Shown here: one piece after another, positions 57,910 to 64,000 of the stretch
Layout of the letters: each line of letters begins with the position of its first letter
Position numbering within the stretch: position 1 is the first letter of the stretch
DNA from: Pipra filicauda
Taxonomy: Eukaryota > Chordata > Aves > Passeriformes > Pipridae
Length of the DNA: 64,000 nt
Reading direction: 5' to 3'
Assembly (NCBI RefSeq): GCF_003945595.2
Contig: NW_024104998.1
Span: 6,268,721 to 6,332,720, forward strand
The notes under the pieces: model-generated
Told to the model about the DNA's origin: nothing
The model's database searches: none
Seen by the model: the letters and a program-made list of their open reading frames with translations, nothing else
Translations under genes and position numbers: made by a program

Positions 57910-60043
57910 AGTGATGTGATTTGCTGAAGGAAAGGCTCTTGGAGGTGCCATCCTCTGCTCTGCATCACTTCTGGCTGCCCCTGCTCCGTCTCTGTTCCTT
58001 GGCTTGGGGGTGGGATGCAAATGCCATTTGCAGTGCTATGCAGAGCCATGAGTTTTCACATCTAGAGGTGCATTCCTGTCCTGATTTAGAGCTAAGCAGC
58101 TCAAGGACAGGTAAAAGGGATGAAAAGGTGTTTCTGGGGTGAGGACACATGGTGCCAGCAGCCCTGCTGGGTCAGCCAAGCATGCCAGAGGTCAAGCTGG
58201 CAATTAGACATTTGCTCTGTGAAGTTCATCATCAGAAATGCACCACTTTCCAAAATAAACATTTCCATGTGTTACTGACCCCTCACAGACCTCACAGTGA
58301 GTTTCTCTGCCTGCTCAAGCATGTGAGGGCAGGTTCTTCCTGCTGCCTCCATCCCAGGTGAGGAGATAGGGCCCTCCCTCCTTGTAGGAATTATCTGATG
58401 ATCCTTTTAGCAGTTAATGGGGAGGATCTGTACAAACAGAGCCATCCCACCCTCAGCATGGCTGTCTCCAGCTGAGGCTCCTGCTTCCAGAGTGGGCTAC
58501 AAGCAGCCACGAGCCATTCCTGGGATCCACAGTAATGCTCAGCAGGAGCTTAGATGGGCAAATGGGGTCAGGGAAGTTCTCCCAAAGCCTCTGCTGGACA
58601 CTTCATCTCCCACAGCAGCACGAAAGGCACGACTCCTCACTCACCTCTGCTCCATGGAGCTGCTAACTCCTTCCAGATGAGTGTTGTTTATTTAGCTTAT
58701 TGATTAAACCAGTTACTGCCTCTAACAGGAACCTCACATTTTCCAGAGAGACAGATATGAAACATTAAAACTGGTGATCATTCCCCTCTCCCCCCCCCTT
58801 TCCAGAGAGTATAGCTGCTCCTTGTGACGAGGGGCTGTGCAGCTACAGAACCAGGAGCCTGAGGAAGAAATGAAAGCAAGTTCTCCTTGAGAGAAACTTC
58901 TAGAGCTTGGGTGGCTGTTTTGTTTGGTTTTGTTTGGGGCTTTTTTAGCCTAAAAATATTAATTTCCTTCAGTATGAAAACTGAGATGCCATCAGCTTGA
59001 CTTATAAAAATCTTTAGATTAACTTGCCATGCTGATGCACTGAACAAAGGGCTTTGGGTTTGAATAGAGGAGGATGGAGACTGTGGGCCACAAAACCAAA
59101 CATAAAGTGTAAAAGCTCCAGGATTTCTTATGGAATGATGTCTCTGATCCCCACTCCCTTTGCTGATGCTGCAGCAGCTCCAGCTGCTCCATGTGCCCCA
59201 TCACACCCATCCCAGAGGAGGTTGGCACGTGCTGCGGTTCCTCTGGGGCCAGAGCAGATAATAATGTCCTTCTGCCCACTTTTCCCTCGGTAGGACACTG
59301 TCTGTCATTTCCTCACCGTGCTGCTGAGCTTCACAAAGCCCTCAGTTACCTCGGAGACTCTTCCCCCTCCCTGAAACTTGGCTGAACTGCCCATCAAAAG
59401 CTGCTGCAGGGAGAGAGGAACCACCAGGCAGCCAGGCAAGCCTGTCTCCATCAGTAAAAACCAATAAATCACACAGGAGGACGTGGAACACGTTCAAAGA
59501 CCAGCTTTAGGTGGCTCAAATCCACGTGACAAGGCAGTGCCACCAGCTTTCCTGAGCACTGCTGAGGGGGCTCCTGGGCAGCAACCACCCCTTGGCTGTT
59601 AAACTTCCAGAGGGAGGTCCTTGAGCTGCTGCAGACAAAAGCTGGAGCATCCTGGAAGGAAACTGCCTTCTTGTTCCCTCCTGCTAGGGAGTTAACCCCG
59701 GGGAGCATCCAGCTGAAAGCTGTACATGTGGAACACGCTCCCTTTCTGCTAAGAAAACATCCAAGGGAGGGCGTTTTTCCTGCAGCTGGGAGAAATTCCA
59801 GCAGCCTGCTGGAACCTGATGGCTGTGATACACAAAAGATCCCAGAGAAAGGGATGTGCTGGTGTCCCTGCTGACTGACACGTGGCACTCCATTGCACAT
59901 TCCCTCGGGCTCCTCTGCGTTTCCTCTCCAAGATTTCTTGCCACAGCAAGTACAGAGACAGCAGGCAATTATTTTGCTGGGAGATGCCAATTTATCTGTA
60001 ATGCATCTAATTCTCTGATTGTCCTCATTTCTTTTTTCTCCAG

Positions 60044-60304
60044 GAAGGAAGGAAGGGAGTTACAGCTGTGCTGGAAACCAGAGTGCATGAAGTGATTGAA
60101 TTAGTGAGCAGTGAAAAGTTCACTTCAGCAAAAGACTCAGGGTTTGATCTTCCTTCCCCTGCCACCACTGGCAATATCCCCACTAATTCCAGTGGAAGCA
60201 GGAGCAGAGTTTCAGAGCTGACACCTCAAACAGCACTAAGTTATCAGCCTGAGAAAATAGGAATGAGGCCCAGTGGAAAACCAGACTTACCCGTCCAGGC
60301 TTAA
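60044..60304 (+). other. Possible terminal exon with an 86-residue open frame, unidentified
   Basis: A strong acceptor tract (ctcatttcttttttctccag) ends at 60043. From 60044 the sequence is open for 86 codons to TAA at 60302-60304, beginning EGRKGVTAVLETRVHEVIEL and ending GKPDLPVQA. Composition is Ser/Thr/Pro-rich with an initial amphipathic stretch, and there is no in-frame ATG near the start. I do not recognise it. The codon pattern looks protein-like, but frames of this length are common by chance here. The large CR1 copy begins about 200 bp downstream. Confidence 0.2.
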
Positions 60305-60499
60305 GGGAGCAAAACACGTGGCTTAACCTAAGAAAGCAGAGAGAGGTAAAGAAATGCCCCGCACTGCTCATGCTGCTGAAATTAGGGAAGTTCCATTCAA
60401 GTTTCACACAGCATATTTGGAAATTTTGGCACTTTTTGTTGATGATCCTGCAGTTTGCTCACAACCAGGAGCACAGAGACAGTCACGGCAATAAATATG

Positions 60500-61010
60500 G
60501 AATCACAGAATCCCAGAATGGCCTGGAAGGGGTTGGAAGGGACTTTAAAGCTCATCTCATTCCACCCACTGCCATGAGCAGGGACACCTTCCACTAGCCC
60601 AGGTTGCTCCAATCTGGCCTTGGACACTTCCAGGGACCCAGGGGCAGCCACAGCTTCTCTGGGCAATGTGTGCCAGGCTCTCCCTGTCCTCCCAGCCAAG
60701 AATTCCTTCCCAATATCCCATCTAACCCTGTGCTTTGTCCATGTGAATCCATTCCCCCTTGTCCTGTCCCTTCATCCCTTGTCCCCAGTCCCTCTCCAGC
60801 TCTCCTGGAGCCCCTTTAGGCCCTGCAAGGGGCTCTCAGATGTCCCTGGAGCCTTCCCTTCTCCAGATGAACCCCCCCAGCTCTCCCAGCCTGGCTCCAG
60901 AGCAGAGGGGCTCCAGCCCTGGCAGCATCTCCGGGGCCTCCTCTGGACTCTCTCCAGCAGCTCCACGTCCTTGTGCTGTTGTTCCCCAGGGCTGGAGGCA
61001 GCTCTGCAGG
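60500..61010 (-). mobile_element. CR1 LINE 3' fragment, about 510 bp (-)
   Basis: The longest CR1 copy in the window. On the + strand it starts 'aatcacagaatcccagaatg' (inverted octamer tail) and passes through 'ccaggttgctccaatctggc', 'cagccacagcttctctgggc', 'attcccccttgtcctgtccc' and 'gggctccagccctggcagca' to 'gctggaggcagctctgcagg'. Open frames of 71-142 codons across it are CR1-derived noise, not host genes. The 3' end of the reverse transcriptase ORF is not present. Confidence 0.93.
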
Positions 61011-64000
61011 AAAACAAACCAAAGCAATCTTCAAGGAGAAGGATGTGATCATCCCTCAAATAATCCTGTCCTGTGTCACCAGGGCAGTCAGATAATTCTC
61101 TTAAGGGGAAAAGGCAGCAGAGTTCCTATGGCTCCTGCTACAAATATCCTGTAGTCTATTGAGAAACGAAAGATGAAGCGGAAACCAGGAGATCCAGTAT
61201 CTCCTCCCAGTGTGGTGGCAGCCACTTGCTCAGCTGGATGTTCAAGATGTAAAAACTTCTGGGAAACAGACTGATTTTCCTGGCATTTAAGGTATTTGGG
61301 GTTTGTGTTTCCTGAGCTGTCTGGGTTAGATAACAACCCCATCTCGAGCTTGTCCTTGCTGCTCTCTGCTGCTCTGCTCTGAGCCCTGGCAGGGGGGTGT
61401 GTTTCTGTGTTCCCCAATTGGATTTACAAACACCACATTGTTTACTAAACTTTTCAAACGGTCTTTCCTCCTGCCAGTGTGGAAATGGAACTGCCTCACC
61501 TGAATGGCAGACCCACAGAGCCTTGAGCTATTTATTTGTGGGCCCGTTCCTTGCTGATTCCAAGGCTTTTGCTCTCGGCTTGGTGGAACCTTCTGATGTT
61601 AGAAGGTGTGTTTTACCCCTGGATTTGACAACAGCAAGTCCCAAGGGGTTTCTTTGGCTTGGGCCAGTAACTCTGCAAAGGTAGAACGGTCTGAAGGATG
61701 TCACTGGTGCATGCTGCAAACCTGCAAAGAGTTGGGTCCCCACTGAGAAGCACATCCAGCATCCCAAACGGGGTGTGGACCTTCACCAGGGGCAGAGGCA
61801 GCCCCCAGACAGGAGTGATGCTGGTGACAAGGGCCTGAGGAGGTCACAGGTCTTGGTAGGCAGGATGTCTGTGCTCACCTGGTCCCTGAGGGCCCACAAA
61901 ACCCCTGGACAGCAGAGTGGGTTGGGTTTTTGAAATTCCCTTAAATGCCAAGGAGTCTGGTTTGGCCAGAAGATGGACTATGTTTAAAATGTCTCTCAAA
62001 GCTCCTGGCTGAGCCACAGGAGCTTCAAAAGGGTGAGTGACAACTCGCCACCAAGATTTTTTCAGGACTGATAACAAAGACAACCATCAGTTTAAACCTC
62101 ACTGGCCAGTGCTTTGTCGAGGAGAAGTGCCCTGATGGGAGTCTGGCCCCACCACCTTTGGGTGGTTATTCTGCTGAATAAAGCCTTTGGGACTCACAAC
62201 AGTGCAGCCAAAACCCCCTCCAGACCAGAAAAGGGGTTTGCAAGTGGTGTCCCTGAGCCCTGGCTCCAGCCCCCCGTGGAATGGGTTTGCCCCCAGCAAG
62301 GGGCTTGATGACACCCCGGGGGTTAATGAGAGCCCGGGACAGATGGAATAAACAGCCTGGGATTTACCAGCAGCCTGTAAACAAGGACTTTCACAGCTAA
62401 GCCCCCCAGCCCCCTATATTGCCTGGGGTTGGGGAGGGGGGAGATGCTTTAAGAAAAGGCTTCTGGCAGCAGCAGCCAGGGAGAGCTTGTGAGTTTGCAA
62501 ATTGCTTCCAAGCCTTGTTAATCCCTGCTCAAATACGAAGCTTTGTAAGCTTATCCCTCCTTTCTCACCAGCCGCTCTCAGGAAAGCCCCACCGGCCTGG
62601 ATAATGCGGAGCTTTACTTAGGCGAGGCTTAAAGGACAGCCAGGGAAACCAGCCCTGAGTGTCAGAGAGCCCTCAGTTTTCAGGAGTTCCCCGTAAATCC
62701 AGCGTTCCCCTCAGGATGTTTGATGCTCCCAGCTGGAAAGGAGGATGCCGAAATTGGGGATTTGAAACAGAAATGCAGAAAACAATTGAAATGTGAACAA
62801 TGCAGAGCCCGCTGTTGCTCATACAGGAATCACTTCGTGAAGTCACTGTGTCCCGGGGTGTTTTTAAATAGATCTTCAGTGGGTAGATGTTTTGGTTCTC
62901 TCAGGGGCTGTCTGAGATTCACCAGCAGTGTTAATTAGCTAGTGCTGAACGGTGTGCAGTTTGCCAGTCAAAATTTAGGCTGTGGGCTCCTTTTCTGGAG
63001 TATCACAAGTGCCACTGAACACTGAATTATGGTCTATTTATACAATCTTTAAATAGGCGAGTTTTCATGTTTTCGACCTCACTCTGCTTTGAAAAGATAA
63101 GTTTAATGGGTTTAGTTTCTGACAAATCAGGGAAATTTGCTTCTCAGTCAGGCTCCAATGAGTGGTTGTTATGTTTTATTACTTCTGTAACATCCTATAG
63201 ACCAGAAACAAATGACAGATGTGAGTCCCCGTCTACTCTCAAGATCAGAAAAATCTGCTTTTTTTAGGATTTGGGTTTTTTTTCATAGAAAGCATCACAG
63301 TAATAAGAGCACACCACCCCCCAGGAACCTCAGGCAAGTAACAGATGAGAGTCCTACAAGGTCCTTTGTGGCTCCACCTTAACAGTTTTGAGAATTAATT
63401 CCACAGATCCACACCTCCTACTTCCCAGTGGCAAAGTAGAACAGAGTTTCCAGTCAACCTGCAAATTCATCTTGAGGAGAAAAGAGGGGAAGAAAGGAAG
63501 GCAAAACCCCGCAGCACTAAATGGTGAAAACCCAGAGTCCTGAGTGAGCGGAGTGAGCTGGAAAATCCTTCTCGGCGCTGCTGAGCAGCAGTGACATCCC
63601 TGATGGAGATGTGCCCTCTCCTGGCGGCCCCGGGAAAGCCTGGAGGGACACCAAAGTGGGGAGGTTTGTGCCACTCTGCTGAAATATTAGCGGGATAATA
63701 AATGAGAGGCCTGGTTGGGATGGATTGACAGACAACACTCCAACTTCTGCTCCCTGACTAAGCCAAACAGTTGGAATGGTTAAAAATCTTTAAGGAAATA
63801 AGGCATATTTTGCTGTCCTTAAGACACTGTCCTGCCCTCTTCAGCATCATCTCCCTCTTCAAACCATGGATGTGAAGGAGCATCATGGTTTTCCAAGAGC
63901 AGCTCTCCCTGTGCCCAGCACTGGAGCATCTCCCAGTCCAAGCCTCTGCTGGATTTAGTGTCCACTAATTAATCCTTCCATGTGAAACACCACAAGAAAC
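61011..64000. other. Intergenic to end of window, no recognised gene
   Basis: No coding exon recognised. MIS18A, the next gene after HUNK in mammals as I recall, is not visible on either strand, so in this genome it lies beyond 64000 or elsewhere. Confidence 0.55.

Larger units (their letters stand above)
50525..60043. other. Intergenic, no recognised gene
   Basis: Contains a CR1 tail (52014), the CpG-rich exon-like segment (55237), the A/C tract (56862) and the 59-bp duplication (57792). A TAAT-rich block occurs at about 51640-51770. No frame matches a protein I know. Confidence 0.55.

Noticed and set aside
60604..61154. Frames of 71-142 codons on both strands
   Set aside because: They lie in a CR1 3' fragment, which lacks its reverse transcriptase here.
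61011..64000. Search for MIS18A, the expected next gene
   Set aside because: No Cys-x-x-Cys zinc-binding exon of the Yippee/Mis18 type was seen on either strand.

Overview
This is a vertebrate nuclear genomic window, most likely from a bird. Coding sequence is split by GT-AG introns, and the only recognisable interspersed repeats are chicken-repeat-1 (CR1) LINE 3' ends carrying the avian-type tail 'AAGGTCCCTTCCAACCC'. SINEs are absent by eye and overall repeat density is low. A songbird is a reasonable guess, but the species cannot be fixed from this sequence alone.

Region 1 (1-14343, + strand) is the 3' half of one protein-coding gene, HUNK (hormonally up-regulated Neu-associated kinase, an SNF1/AMPK-related Ser/Thr kinase). 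Five coding exons can be placed with matching splice phases: 2343-2478, 6150-6318, 7086-7169, 11251-11431 and 13694-14343. Together they encode the last 405 complete residues: the end of the kinase C-lobe, the UBA-like/SNF1-homology segment, a basic linker, and a long Ser/Pro-rich tail. The earlier exons (promoter, N-terminus, ATP-binding lobe, catalytic and activation loops) lie upstream of base 1. A segment of about 16 residues that I remember in human HUNK between the third and fourth exons here was not found.

Region 2 (14344 to about 17.4-18 kb) is the probable HUNK 3' UTR, with AATAAA hexamers at 15230, 16039 and 17368, a 16-bp minisatellite and a CR1 fragment.

Region 3 (about 18-64 kb) is an intergenic stretch with no recognisable known gene. 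It holds CR1 fragments, short tandem duplications (37, 19, 19, 14 and 59 bp), a long (CT)n microsatellite, and a 315-bp A/C-only-biased tract. Three splice-flanked open segments may be exons of unannotated transcripts: a 41-residue membrane-like C-terminus on the - strand at 27021-27147, a CpG-rich 147-nt frame-preserving segment at 55237-55383, and an 87-codon block at 60044-60304. Most other open frames here look like chance. I found no rRNA, tRNA, CRISPR array or bacterial-type system. The best leads are these orphan exon-like segments and the HUNK exon structure.
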